This document shows, in pieces, positions 49,107 through 57,816 of a stretch of 64,000 bases of DNA. The translations under genes and the position numbers were made by a program. The notes beneath the pieces are model-generated. The model was given only the letters and a program-made list of their open reading frames with translations. It searched no databases and was not told the origin of the DNA. Positions within the stretch are counted from its first letter, which is position 1; each line of letters starts with the position of its first letter. Source of the stretch: Paenalcaligenes sp050487225 (lineage in GTDB: Bacteria; Pseudomonadota; Gammaproteobacteria; Burkholderiales; Burkholderiaceae_B); the NCBI RefSeq assembly GCF_050487225.1, contig NZ_JBKQGY010000001.1:1054001-1118000 (forward strand), in the 5' to 3' direction.

Positions 49107-51031
49107 TCAGAGCCTCTAATCTTTCCTTACGCCGCGGCATTAAAGTCCTACTAGATCAAGCAGAGTTCACCATACACCCCGGCGAGCGTGTTGGTGTTGT
49201 GGGTCGTAATGGCGCCGGAAAATCCACATTATTTGCGCTGCTCAAAGGCGAGTTAGATGCCGATAGCGGTCAACTAGACATGCCCGAAAGCTGGCGTATG
49301 GCCAGCGTAGAGCAAGAGATCAACGATAGGGATCGCCCTGCTCGCGAATTCGTCATTGATGGCGACACGCACTTGCGTGAGCTGCAACGACAACGTGCTG
49401 ACTGTAAAGAATCTGAGGGTGAGCGCATTGCCGAGCTAGAAGCCCAGCTCATCGAGGCAGACGCCTGGTCCGCGCCTTCCAGAGCCGAACAACTGCTGGC
49501 AGGCTTGGGCTTTAAGCCCGATCAGTGGATGCGCCCAGTCGGCGAATTCTCGGGCGGTTGGCAAATGCGCCTAGCATTAGCCCGTGCCCTAATGGCCCCC
49601 TCTGACTTGCTGCTGCTGGATGAGCCCACCAACCACTTGGACTTGGACGCCATGCTCTGGCTTGAGCGTTGGCTAGGCTCTTACCCCGGCACCGTGCTGA
49701 TTATTTCTCACGATACGGAGTTCTTGGATGCCGTTGCACGCATCATTTTGCACTTTGACCACCAAAAGCTAGAGCGCTATCGTGGCACCTATCAAGACTT
49801 TCTGATGCAGCGTGCTGAAAAAGCACGCCAACTTAGCATTGCTCATGAACGCCAAGGACGCGAAACAGCTAAGCTGCAAGCGTTTATTGACCGTTTCAAA
49901 GCCAAGGCCAGCAAAGCCAAACAAGCCCAAAGCCGTGTGAAAGCGTTGGCACGTATGCAATCGCTGGCGCCATTAAAAACTGATAGCACGCTAGACATAC
50001 ACCTGCCAGAACCGCAATCCATGCCAGACCCGTTACTGCGACTGGTGGATGCCAACCTAGGTTATGCAGCCGAACTAGCTGATGAGCCTCCACGCATCAT
50101 CTTGAAGCAAATCAAGCTAGACGTACGTGGTGGTGCACGCATTGGTATTTTGGGTGTGAACGGCGCAGGTAAATCCACCCTGATCAAAACCCTCGCACAA
50201 GAGCTTAACCCCTTGTCTGGCGAATTGATCTGCTCCAGCCGTTTGGAAGTAGGCTACTTTGCTCAGCATCAGTTGGACATGATTGATGCTAACGCCTCCC
50301 CTATTCTGCATCTGCAACGCATTGCGCCCGAAGTGCGCGAGCAAGAGCTGCGTAACTATCTAGGCCGTTTTGGCTTTAGTGGCAACATGGCAATGGACAC
50401 CACTGCTGGATTTTCCGGTGGTGAAAAAGCCCGTTTAGCCTTGGCCCTCATCGTTTGGCGCAAACCCAACTTGCTGCTACTGGATGAACCTACCAACCAC
50501 TTGGACGTAGAAACACGCGAAGCACTGAGCCAAGCCCTAGCCGAGTACGAAGGTAGTGTCATTATCGTGTCGCACGATAGGCAACTGCTACGCAGCACGG
50601 TAGACGACTTCTGGATTGTGGCTGATGGCCAAGTTCAAGAGTTCGATGGTGACTTAGAAGACTACCGCGAATGGCTACAGAAACGTCAGAGCTCATCCTC
50701 AAGCGCTGCCAATGGGGAAGACGATGGTTCAGACACCCCTGCAGTAGATAGGCGTCAACAGCGTAAAAACGATGCACAGGAGCGTCAGCGCTTGGCTGTT
50801 CTGCGCAAACCGTTAGAAAAGCAGGTGCAAAAAATCGAGGCCAGCATGGAAAAACTGGCGGCACGCATAGAAGAACTGGATGCACTCATTGCTGACCCAG
50901 ACTTCTACACAGATGCGTACAAGGCACAACGCCCCGCTCTGCTTGCTGAACATGGTGAGTGCAGCCAAAAGCACGCCAGCCTTGAAGAAGAATGGCTAGA
51001 ACTGCAAGAGCAGATTGAAGCACTAGTCTAA
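49103..51031 (+). CDS. ABC-F family ATPase (YheS/Uup type)
   Basis: 642 aa from GTG 49103, overlapping prmB by four bases, so translation is coupled. Two ATPase domains: Walker A GRNGAGKSTLF and GVNGAGKSTLI, signatures FSGGWQMRLALARAL and FSGGEKARLALALIV, Walker B LLLLDEPTNHLD twice, plus the ABC-F linker between (about residues 235-305) and a C-terminal coiled-coil with EASMEKLAARIEELDAL. No membrane domain. ABC-F proteins act on ribosomes; length fits YheS. Confidence 0.93.
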   Translation: MIRASNLSLRRGIKVLLDQAEFTIHPGERVGVVGRNGAGKSTLFALLKGELDADSGQLDMPESWRMASVEQEINDRDRPAREFVIDGDTHLRELQRQRADCKESEGERIAELEAQLIEADAWSAPSRAEQLLAGLGFKPDQWMRPVGEFSGGWQMRLALARALMAPSDLLLLDEPTNHLDLDAMLWLERWLGSYPGTVLIISHDTEFLDAVARIILHFDHQKLERYRGTYQDFLMQRAEKARQLSIAHERQGRETAKLQAFIDRFKAKASKAKQAQSRVKALARMQSLAPLKTDSTLDIHLPEPQSMPDPLLRLVDANLGYAAELADEPPRIILKQIKLDVRGGARIGILGVNGAGKSTLIKTLAQELNPLSGELICSSRLEVGYFAQHQLDMIDANASPILHLQRIAPEVREQELRNYLGRFGFSGNMAMDTTAGFSGGEKARLALALIVWRKPNLLLLDEPTNHLDVETREALSQALAEYEGSVIIVSHDRQLLRSTVDDFWIVADGQVQEFDGDLEDYREWLQKRQSSSSSAANGEDDGSDTPAVDRRQQRKNDAQERQRLAVLRKPLEKQVQKIEASMEKLAARIEELDALIADPDFYTDAYKAQRPALLAEHGECSQKHASLEEEWLELQEQIEALV

Positions 51032-51058
51032 AGCGCTGTAAACCTAGCCACACCCAAC

Positions 51059-51146
51059 ACAATCGGGGAGACAGAGAGGAAACTTTTGTGATTTGGTGTC
51101 TCAAATCACAAAAAGCTCTCCTTCCCCCAACACGTGCGATGAATAC
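51059..51146. repeat. Dispersed palindromic repeat, copy B
   Basis: GGGGAG...GAGGAAACTTTTGTGATTTG, short loop, CAAATCACAAAAAGCTCTCC...CCCC, with outer flanks CAATC and GTGCGATGAATA. Its reverse complement aligns with copy A at 17443-17531 including the TATTCATCGCAC flank. It fills the ABC-F/uvrD intergenic gap just before the terminator. Confidence 0.7.
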
Positions 51147-51164
51147 AGCCTTTCTACGGCGCAT

Positions 51165-51203
51165 AAAAAAGCTTCACATAGACATCCCCATGTGAAGCTT
51201 TTT
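51165..51203. terminator. Bidirectional intrinsic terminator
   Basis: AAAAAAGCTTCACAT, 10-base loop, ATGTGAAGCTTTTT between the convergent ABC-F and uvrD genes. Confidence 0.92.
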
Positions 51204-51227
51204 CCAAAACCACTCTAGCAGCAACAA

Positions 51228-53522
51228 TCAGCCTGCAATAATCTCAATCTTGGCTATACCCAACGCCAATGTCTTCATCCCCGCATCTCGGAACTGAATT
51301 TGAGCCTGTGCCTCATTACCACTGCCGCTTAAGTTCAAAATCGTGCCATCACCAAACTTCTGATGGCGCACACCTTGCCCCACTCGGAAATGCTTATCGC
51401 CCACCACCACACCACCACTGGCGCTGAAATTGGGGGTGTTCATACGCATGCTACTACCTTGCTGACCCTGCCAGCTGGAGCCGCGTCTAAACGCACCACC
51501 GCCCCAGCTTGTACCAGAAGACGATACGCTTTCTTGTACGCGTACCTGAGGAGTCAACCATTTCATGTGCTGCTCAGGCACTTCATCCAAGAAGCGCGAA
51601 CGCATGGCGTAGCGTGTTTGGCCATGTAGCATACGGCTTTGCGCAAGCGTAATGTACAAACGCTTGCGTGCACGCGTAATAGCCACGTACATAAGACGCC
51701 GCTCTTCCTCTAGACCGCCTGGCTCGCCAATGCTGTTGTCGTGCGGGAATAGACCTTCTTCTAAGCCTGTCACAAACACAGCATCAAACTCCAAACCTTT
51801 GGCGGCGTGCGTGGTCATCAGTTGAATAGCATCTTCGCCGGTCTGCGCTTGGTTATCACCTGCCTCCAACGAAGCATGCGTCAAGAAAGCCCCTAGTGCC
51901 GACATAGGCGCTAGTGCTGGCAAGCCGCTTTCAGTTTCAGGTACTGAACCTGGCACAGCTTCCGGAATACGACCTGCTGGCGTACCCGCAAAGTTTTCTT
52001 CCTGCTCAAACACCGTTGCCGCGTTGACCAACTCTTGCAAGTTTTCCAGACGCTCGGCACCTTCTCTGTCAGCCTGATAATGCGTTAACAAGCCACTTTC
52101 GTGTACCACTAGCTCAATCAGCTCAGGTAGCGAAACCACTTGCGCTTCACTAGCCAAACGATGAATCAGCTCTACAAAGGCCTGCAAATTGCTAGCCGCT
52201 CTACCACTCATGTACGGTACAGCCTGATACAGGCTAATGCCATACTGTCTCGCGTGATCGCCCAGCGTTTCTAATGACCTAGCCCCAATACCCCGCGTAG
52301 GAAAGTTCACTACACGTAGCCATGAGGTGTCATCAAAGGGGTTATGTATGAGACGCAGGTATGCCAATACGTGTTTAATTTCTTGACGCTCAAAAAAGCG
52401 TTGGCCGCCATACACTTTGTACGGAATCCCAGAACTAAACAGATGATGCTCAAGCACACGCGATTGCGCATTACTGCGATACAGAATCGCAATTTGATCT
52501 CTGGCCCAACCATCACGTATTAAGGCGCGAATTTCATCCACTACCCATTGCGCTTCCAAGGTATCAGAGGCTTGCTCGGACACTCGAATCTGTTCGCCTT
52601 CGCCAGAATCCGTCCAGAGGTTTTTACCCAAGCGATTCTTATTCTGAGAAATCAGGGCATTTGCCGCATCCAGAATATGGGCACTAGATCGGTAGTTTTG
52701 CTCAAGACGTATCACATTGCCGTTTGCATACTGGCGCTCGAAGTCGGCCATATTGCCTACATTCGCACCACGGAATGCATAGATAGACTGATCGTCATCA
52801 CCCACAGCAAAAATGGCCGCGCCATCGCCCGCCAACAATTGCAGCCACTTGTACTGCAAACGGTTAGTATCTTGAAACTCGTCCACCAAGATATGACGGA
52901 AACGTCGCTGGTAATGCTTACGTACAGGCTCATTGCGTTGCAGCAGCTCATAGGCGCGCAACAACAATTCAGCGAAGTCTACTACGCCTTCACGTTCACA
53001 TTGCTCTTGGTATTGTCTATACAAGTCCACCAGCATTTTCTGGTGTGGATCAAACTCATCCAAATCATCTGGCCTAAAGCCATCTTCTTTGCTGGAGTTG
53101 ATAAAGCGCTGCACATCACGAGGTGGATACTTCTCATCATCCACATTACTCGCTTTAATCAGGCGCTTGATCGCAGACAGTTGGTCTGCGCTATCTAGAA
53201 TTTGAAAGCTTTGGGGCAACCCAGCGTCGCGGTGATGCGCGCGCAGTAAACGATTGCACAAGCCGTGAAAGGTACCTACCCACATGCCTCGCGTATCGAT
53301 GGGCATTTGCGCTTGCAAACGCGTCAACATCTCACGAGCAGCTTTATTGGTAAAGGTTACCGCCATTAAAGCAAAAGGGCTTAGTTGTTGCGTTTGCATC
53401 AACCAAGCCATTCGGGTAGTCAGGACTCGCGTTTTTCCGCTGCCTGCTCCCGCCAACACTAAGGTATGGACGGGAGCTTGTGTGACTGCCTGTTGCTGCT
53501 GAGGGTTCAGTCCATGCATCAT
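51228..53522 (-). CDS. uvrD: DNA helicase II
   Basis: 764 aa SF1A helicase. Q-motif LNPQQQQAV, Walker A LAGAGSGKTRVLTTR (about 23-37), Walker B ILVDEFQDTN, motif III DDQSIYAFRGA, QNYRSS, and LMTTHAAKGLEFDAVFV in the C-terminal half, ending with VALTRAR-like MYVAITRARKRLY. The C-terminal tudor-like RVGQGVRHQKFGDGTILNLS identifies UvrD over Rep. Acts in nucleotide-excision and mismatch repair. The ATG overlaps the desaturase stop (ATGA). Confidence 0.95.
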   Translation of the reverse strand: MMHGLNPQQQQAVTQAPVHTLVLAGAGSGKTRVLTTRMAWLMQTQQLSPFALMAVTFTNKAAREMLTRLQAQMPIDTRGMWVGTFHGLCNRLLRAHHRDAGLPQSFQILDSADQLSAIKRLIKASNVDDEKYPPRDVQRFINSSKEDGFRPDDLDEFDPHQKMLVDLYRQYQEQCEREGVVDFAELLLRAYELLQRNEPVRKHYQRRFRHILVDEFQDTNRLQYKWLQLLAGDGAAIFAVGDDDQSIYAFRGANVGNMADFERQYANGNVIRLEQNYRSSAHILDAANALISQNKNRLGKNLWTDSGEGEQIRVSEQASDTLEAQWVVDEIRALIRDGWARDQIAILYRSNAQSRVLEHHLFSSGIPYKVYGGQRFFERQEIKHVLAYLRLIHNPFDDTSWLRVVNFPTRGIGARSLETLGDHARQYGISLYQAVPYMSGRAASNLQAFVELIHRLASEAQVVSLPELIELVVHESGLLTHYQADREGAERLENLQELVNAATVFEQEENFAGTPAGRIPEAVPGSVPETESGLPALAPMSALGAFLTHASLEAGDNQAQTGEDAIQLMTTHAAKGLEFDAVFVTGLEEGLFPHDNSIGEPGGLEEERRLMYVAITRARKRLYITLAQSRMLHGQTRYAMRSRFLDEVPEQHMKWLTPQVRVQESVSSSGTSWGGGAFRRGSSWQGQQGSSMRMNTPNFSASGGVVVGDKHFRVGQGVRHQKFGDGTILNLSGSGNEAQAQIQFRDAGMKTLALGIAKIEIIAG

Positions 53523-54739
53523 GCCGCGTAGCGACGCAGACGTTGCGCAAATTGTTCCAAACTCTCAATACCGCTTTGCTGTGCACGCTGGCACCAGCCG
53601 CGCAAATCAGCCAACAACTGTTCACTGGATGCGGTAGAGCTTTCCCATATACGGGACAGTTCCATTTGCATACGCACCACGGTAGACAGGCGTGTATCTT
53701 CTTCCAACACAGTTTGCAACTGCGCGCGCTGTTCTGGATCCAGCACTTCGTCACCACGACCAATCCAGTCGCCGCAACGCTTCAACAAGCCCCATTTGCA
53801 GTTAGGATCGGCTGCATTCAGGGAAGGTTTCAAACGCGCCAACTCTTCTTTGGCCGTATTGCTGATGATCTCAGCATAACGCGCCAAAATTTCGTAGCGG
53901 TGTGTGATCACGCCCTGCAATGTAGACAAGCTGATGCTGTCTGCCAATGCCTTGCTTTCTGGTTCCAGCTTCAGCTTAGGCGCTACTTTTTTCACCTGCG
54001 CCAGTTTGAAGAACTTCAGCACACTGATGTAGCACCAGCCCAAGTCAAACTCGTACCACTTGCTGGAGAACTTCGCAGAAGTACCGTAAGCATGGTGGTT
54101 GTTGTGCAGCTCTTCGCCACCAATGATGATCCCGATTGGGAACACGTTGGTGCTGGTATCAGGGCTAGCAAAGTTTCGGTAGCCCACAGCGTGGCCTAAA
54201 CCGTTTACAACACCAGCTGCCCAGAATGGAATCCATGCCATCTGTACTGCCCACACTGCTAAGCCTTCTAGGCCAAACAGCATGATATCCAGAACCAGCA
54301 TGATCAAAATACCAAGCAGGTTATGTTTGGAGTACACATTGCGCTCCATCCAGTCATCCGGCGTGCCGTGACCGAAGCGTTTCAATGTTTCTTCGTTTGT
54401 TGCTTCCAAGCGATACAATTCTGCACCACGGAAGAACACCATACCCAAACCAAATACTACGGGCGAGTGAGGATCACCTTCACGTTCGCAACGTGCGTGG
54501 TGTTTACGGTGAATAGCCACCCACTCTTTGGTGACCATACCGGTAGTCATCCAAAGCCAAAAACGGAAAAAGTGCATCACAGCTGGATGCAGATCCAAGC
54601 CACGATGGGCCTGACTACGGTGAAGGAATACTGTCACCGAAACAATAGTAATGTGCGTAAGCACCAGGGTAATCAGTACAACCTGCCACCAAGACAGTTG
54701 CAAGAACCCACCAGCTAGAAAATTCAGAAAATTTTGCAT
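53519..54739 (-). CDS. Membrane fatty-acid desaturase (DesA-like)
   Basis: 406 aa from ATG 54739 (MQNFLNFLAGGFLQLSWWQV); an in-frame extension of 12 codons is rejected. The three histidine boxes are HRSQAHR, HRKHHARCE and HNNHHAYG, binding the di-iron centre, with four helices between. Acyl-lipid or acyl-CoA delta-9 type. A helical C-terminal extension of about 130 residues (from LKFFKLAQVKKVAPKL) is known in betaproteobacterial members. It would adjust membrane fluidity. Coupled by ATGA to uvrD downstream. Confidence 0.92.
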   Translation of the reverse strand: MQNFLNFLAGGFLQLSWWQVVLITLVLTHITIVSVTVFLHRSQAHRGLDLHPAVMHFFRFWLWMTTGMVTKEWVAIHRKHHARCEREGDPHSPVVFGLGMVFFRGAELYRLEATNEETLKRFGHGTPDDWMERNVYSKHNLLGILIMLVLDIMLFGLEGLAVWAVQMAWIPFWAAGVVNGLGHAVGYRNFASPDTSTNVFPIGIIIGGEELHNNHHAYGTSAKFSSKWYEFDLGWCYISVLKFFKLAQVKKVAPKLKLEPESKALADSISLSTLQGVITHRYEILARYAEIISNTAKEELARLKPSLNAADPNCKWGLLKRCGDWIGRGDEVLDPEQRAQLQTVLEEDTRLSTVVRMQMELSRIWESSTASSEQLLADLRGWCQRAQQSGIESLEQFAQRLRRYAA

Positions 54740-54837
54740 AGACCTTTTATAGATGATCCATGATGATAAAGACACGAAAAGTGTAGCTCACTTGGGGTTT
54801 AGAGGACAGCAATATTTCAACTGCAATGTCAACCCCA

Positions 54838-56139
54838 TCAAGAAGCGCCAGCCGTTCTCACGAGAACTGCTGCAAAAAAACCGTCCGTCCCATGCAGATC
54901 TGGACGCAGGCTTAAATAATCACCCTGCATGAGTAAATTAGGTATACGAGCTTTAAGCACCTCATTTACTGGCACCACTTGAAAGTCTGGACATGCCTGC
55001 AGGAAGGCCTGGATCTGTTGCTCATTTTCCTGCGGCAGCACACTACACGTAGCATAAACAAGTCTACCACCTGGAGCCACGCACTTTGCTGCTCTTTGCA
55101 AGATCACTTGCTGTAGCTCAACATATTGCGTGATTTCTTCTGCCCGTAGACGCCATTTTAGATCAGGGTTGCGGCGTAAAGTTCCCAAACCGCTACACGG
55201 CGCATCAACTAAAACACGCTGAGCTTTGCCGTAAAAACGCTGCAAACGCGCATCATCGTTTTCAGGAATCGCAAAACTGTTCACATTATCGATACCGCAA
55301 CGGGCAAACCTAGGCTTGGCGCGTTCTAAACGTGCCGCCGAAACATCCATGGCATACAACTTTCCGGTGCCGCGCATCAGCGCGCCCAGCAGCAGGCTTT
55401 TGCCCCCTGCCCCTGCACAAAAATCGATAATAATTTCATTACGTCGAGGCGCTACCAAGGCTGCCAGAATCTGACTGCCCTCGTCTTGCACCTCTAGCTC
55501 TCCTTTATCGAACTCAGGCCAATGACGCAAAGTAGGCCTTCCTTCTAAACGAATCCCCCACGGTGAGTAACTCATGGCTTCAGGCTTAAAGGCTGCGCGC
55601 TCACCTTGCTGCAGGGTTTTCAGCATTTTCTTGCGATCTGCACGCAGCGGATTCACACGTATATCAATACTGGCCTCACTATTCAGCGCTGCCGCCAAAG
55701 CCTCTGGATTGTCTTGTTTTTGCAGTTCTTCAGCCAACCAATCAGGCAAACTAAAACGCTGCGCAAAAGGCAAATTCTCTTTATTCGCAGCACAAGCCTG
55801 CTGCAACCACTGCTGCTCTTCTGCCTCTAGCTCTTGACTGACTGCCTCCAACCCGTGCAATTCCGCCAGCGCCAACAGTGCCATCCTACGGCCCTGTTGT
55901 TCGCCAGAATCGGCTGTCAGTTGTTCAAACAAACGCCACTGACGCAACAAAGCGAACACGGCATCACTGAGCTCTGCTCGGTCGCGACCACCTAAAGCTG
56001 GCTGACCTTTCATCCATTGCGCCAGCACAGCATCGGCAGGTTGCTGCCAGTCTTTCAACAACGGCATAACTTCCTGCAATTGCTGGACACGCTGCGGAAC
56101 ACGGATAAAACGAGAAGGAGAAACCTGAGACATAGCCAC
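54838..56139 (-). CDS. rsmB: RsmB/NOP-family rRNA (cytosine-C5) methyltransferase
   Basis: 433 aa. N-terminal RNA-binding NusB-like region, then the AdoMet domain: IIIDFCAGAGGKSLLLGALM (about residues 237-256), VDAPCSGLGTLRRNPDLKWR (catalytic PC motif) and LVYATCSVLPQENEQQIQAF with the second catalytic Cys (TC). Acts on 16S rRNA C967 if RsmB, although the NusB-like part is less conserved than in E. coli. Alternative start two codons later. Confidence 0.85.
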   Translation of the reverse strand: MAMSQVSPSRFIRVPQRVQQLQEVMPLLKDWQQPADAVLAQWMKGQPALGGRDRAELSDAVFALLRQWRLFEQLTADSGEQQGRRMALLALAELHGLEAVSQELEAEEQQWLQQACAANKENLPFAQRFSLPDWLAEELQKQDNPEALAAALNSEASIDIRVNPLRADRKKMLKTLQQGERAAFKPEAMSYSPWGIRLEGRPTLRHWPEFDKGELEVQDEGSQILAALVAPRRNEIIIDFCAGAGGKSLLLGALMRGTGKLYAMDVSAARLERAKPRFARCGIDNVNSFAIPENDDARLQRFYGKAQRVLVDAPCSGLGTLRRNPDLKWRLRAEEITQYVELQQVILQRAAKCVAPGGRLVYATCSVLPQENEQQIQAFLQACPDFQVVPVNEVLKARIPNLLMQGDYLSLRPDLHGTDGFFAAVLVRTAGAS

Positions 56140-56161
56140 CTAAGAGCAAATTACAACAAAT

Positions 56162-56827
56162 TTAGATAAATGCACGGGAGGACACGCCTGCGACCTGCAC
56201 TTCTTTACCATCCACACATTGTACGCGGCCTTCCACCAACCAACGCACCACCTCGGTGTAGACCTTATGCTCTACCGGGAGCAAGCGTTCTGCCAGCGTT
56301 TGCGCATCATCACCTGTGCATACCGGCACAATCCCCTGCGCAATGGTTGGGCCACTGTCTAACTCTGGCGTCACAAAATGCACGGTACATCCATGCCATT
56401 GCACACCCGCTTCCAATGCTTGCTGATGCGTATGCAAACCGGGGAATAGTGGTAGCAAGGAGGGATGTACATTAATCAGACGGCCTAGATAATGGCGCAC
56501 AAAACCGGGGGTCAACACGCGCATAAACCCAGCCAACAACACATAATCTGGCGCGTAAGCATCTATGGTTTCTTGCAGAACCGCATCAAACTGCTCTCGG
56601 CTTTGGTATTCTGTATGGTTAATATAGTGGGTTACGATGCCTTTTTGCTCTGCCCACTGCACACCTTCTGAGTTTGCTCTGTGCGTGATCACGGCACAAA
56701 CCTCTGCAGGCCAACCGTTGTGACGTATTGCGTCTACAATAGCCTGCATATTTGAACCGCGACCTGAGATTAAAATAACCAGCCTGCGCGCTGTAGCACT
56801 CTCTGTCAAAACCTTTCCTTTACTCAA
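56162..56827 (-). CDS. purN: Phosphoribosylglycinamide formyltransferase
   Basis: 221 aa. The substrate-binding ISGRGSNMQAIVDAI (residues 18-32), LLAGFMRVLTPGFVRHYLGR, the catalytic INVHPSLLPLFPGLHTHQQA (Asn/His) and HFVTPELDSGPTIAQGIVPV (Asp) are present. Transfers formyl from 10-formyl-THF to GAR in purine synthesis. Follows rsmB with 22 bp gap; probably same transcript. Confidence 0.95.
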   Translation of the reverse strand: MSKGKVLTESATARRLVILISGRGSNMQAIVDAIRHNGWPAEVCAVITHRANSEGVQWAEQKGIVTHYINHTEYQSREQFDAVLQETIDAYAPDYVLLAGFMRVLTPGFVRHYLGRLINVHPSLLPLFPGLHTHQQALEAGVQWHGCTVHFVTPELDSGPTIAQGIVPVCTGDDAQTLAERLLPVEHKVYTEVVRWLVEGRVQCVDGKEVQVAGVSSRAFI

Positions 56828-56850
56828 TCTGGCTTAACCTTCATCAAACC

Positions 56851-57816
56851 GTGAAATCCGCTTTATCCATTTATCGCACACTGCCACGCTTTGACTCATC
56901 ACGGCCCAGCGCCGTCACCATTGGCAACTTTGATGGTGTACACCTAGGTCATCAAGCCATACTGGAAAAGGTACGCAGCGAAGCCTGTACTCGTGAACTT
57001 ACTCCTACCGCCATCACGTTCACCCCGCACCCTAGAGCCTATTTTGCTCAGCGAGGAAACAGGCCAGAGCTAGCACCTACCCAAATCAGCAGTCTGCGTG
57101 ACAAACTATCGTTGCTCGCATGCCACGGAATGGCGCAAATTGTACTGGCAAAATTCAATCATGCGTTCGCTGATATGCGCGCCGAGCAGTTTATACAACA
57201 ACTTCTGGTCGATGGTCTGAACACGCGTTGGCTCTTGGTAGGTAAAGATTTCCGCTTTGGCCATCAACGCCAAGGTAACGTAGAACTGCTCATGGACTAC
57301 GGGAAACGCTTGGGCTTCGAAGTACAAACCATAGAAGACATTGCCGACGCACAAGGCCATCGCATTTCCAGTAGCGAACTGCGTTCTTTACTGGCCGTAG
57401 GCAATATGACCCGTAGCGCAGAGCTGTTGGGACAACCGTATCAACTTAGCGGCCATGTGATCCATGGCCAAAAGTTGGGACGAACCCTGAATTTCCCCAC
57501 CCTAAATATTGCTGTACCTGAACACTGTGCTGCACGTTCAGGTATATATATTGTACGTGTACATGGCCTTGGCCCTCAGCCCTTAGCGGGCGTGGCCAGC
57601 CTAGGCGTACGCCCTACCGTCACCGATACCGGAGCATTGTTGCTGGAAGTGCATTTACTCGACATCAACATCGACGCTTACGGTAAACTGGTGAAGGTTG
57701 ATTTCCTAAACTTTGTACGGGAAGAAGAAAAATTCCCTGATCTCCAAACTTTGACTGCTGCCATCGAAAACGATGCGCAACAGGCTCGCGAGTATTTTGT
57801 TGTCAATGGACTATAA
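56851..57816 (+). CDS. ribF: Bifunctional riboflavin kinase / FAD synthetase
   Basis: 321 aa from GTG 56851. N-terminal FAD synthetase TIGNFDGVHLGHQAILEKVR (HxGH-like) with LVGKDFRFGHQRQGN, and C-terminal kinase HVIHGQKLGRTLNFPTLNIA, then GVASLGVRPTV. Makes FMN and FAD. Starts the co-directional block that ends at dut; overlaps ileS by 11 bp. Confidence 0.95.
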   Translation: MKSALSIYRTLPRFDSSRPSAVTIGNFDGVHLGHQAILEKVRSEACTRELTPTAITFTPHPRAYFAQRGNRPELAPTQISSLRDKLSLLACHGMAQIVLAKFNHAFADMRAEQFIQQLLVDGLNTRWLLVGKDFRFGHQRQGNVELLMDYGKRLGFEVQTIEDIADAQGHRISSSELRSLLAVGNMTRSAELLGQPYQLSGHVIHGQKLGRTLNFPTLNIAVPEHCAARSGIYIVRVHGLGPQPLAGVASLGVRPTVTDTGALLLEVHLLDINIDAYGKLVKVDFLNFVREEEKFPDLQTLTAAIENDAQQAREYFVVNGL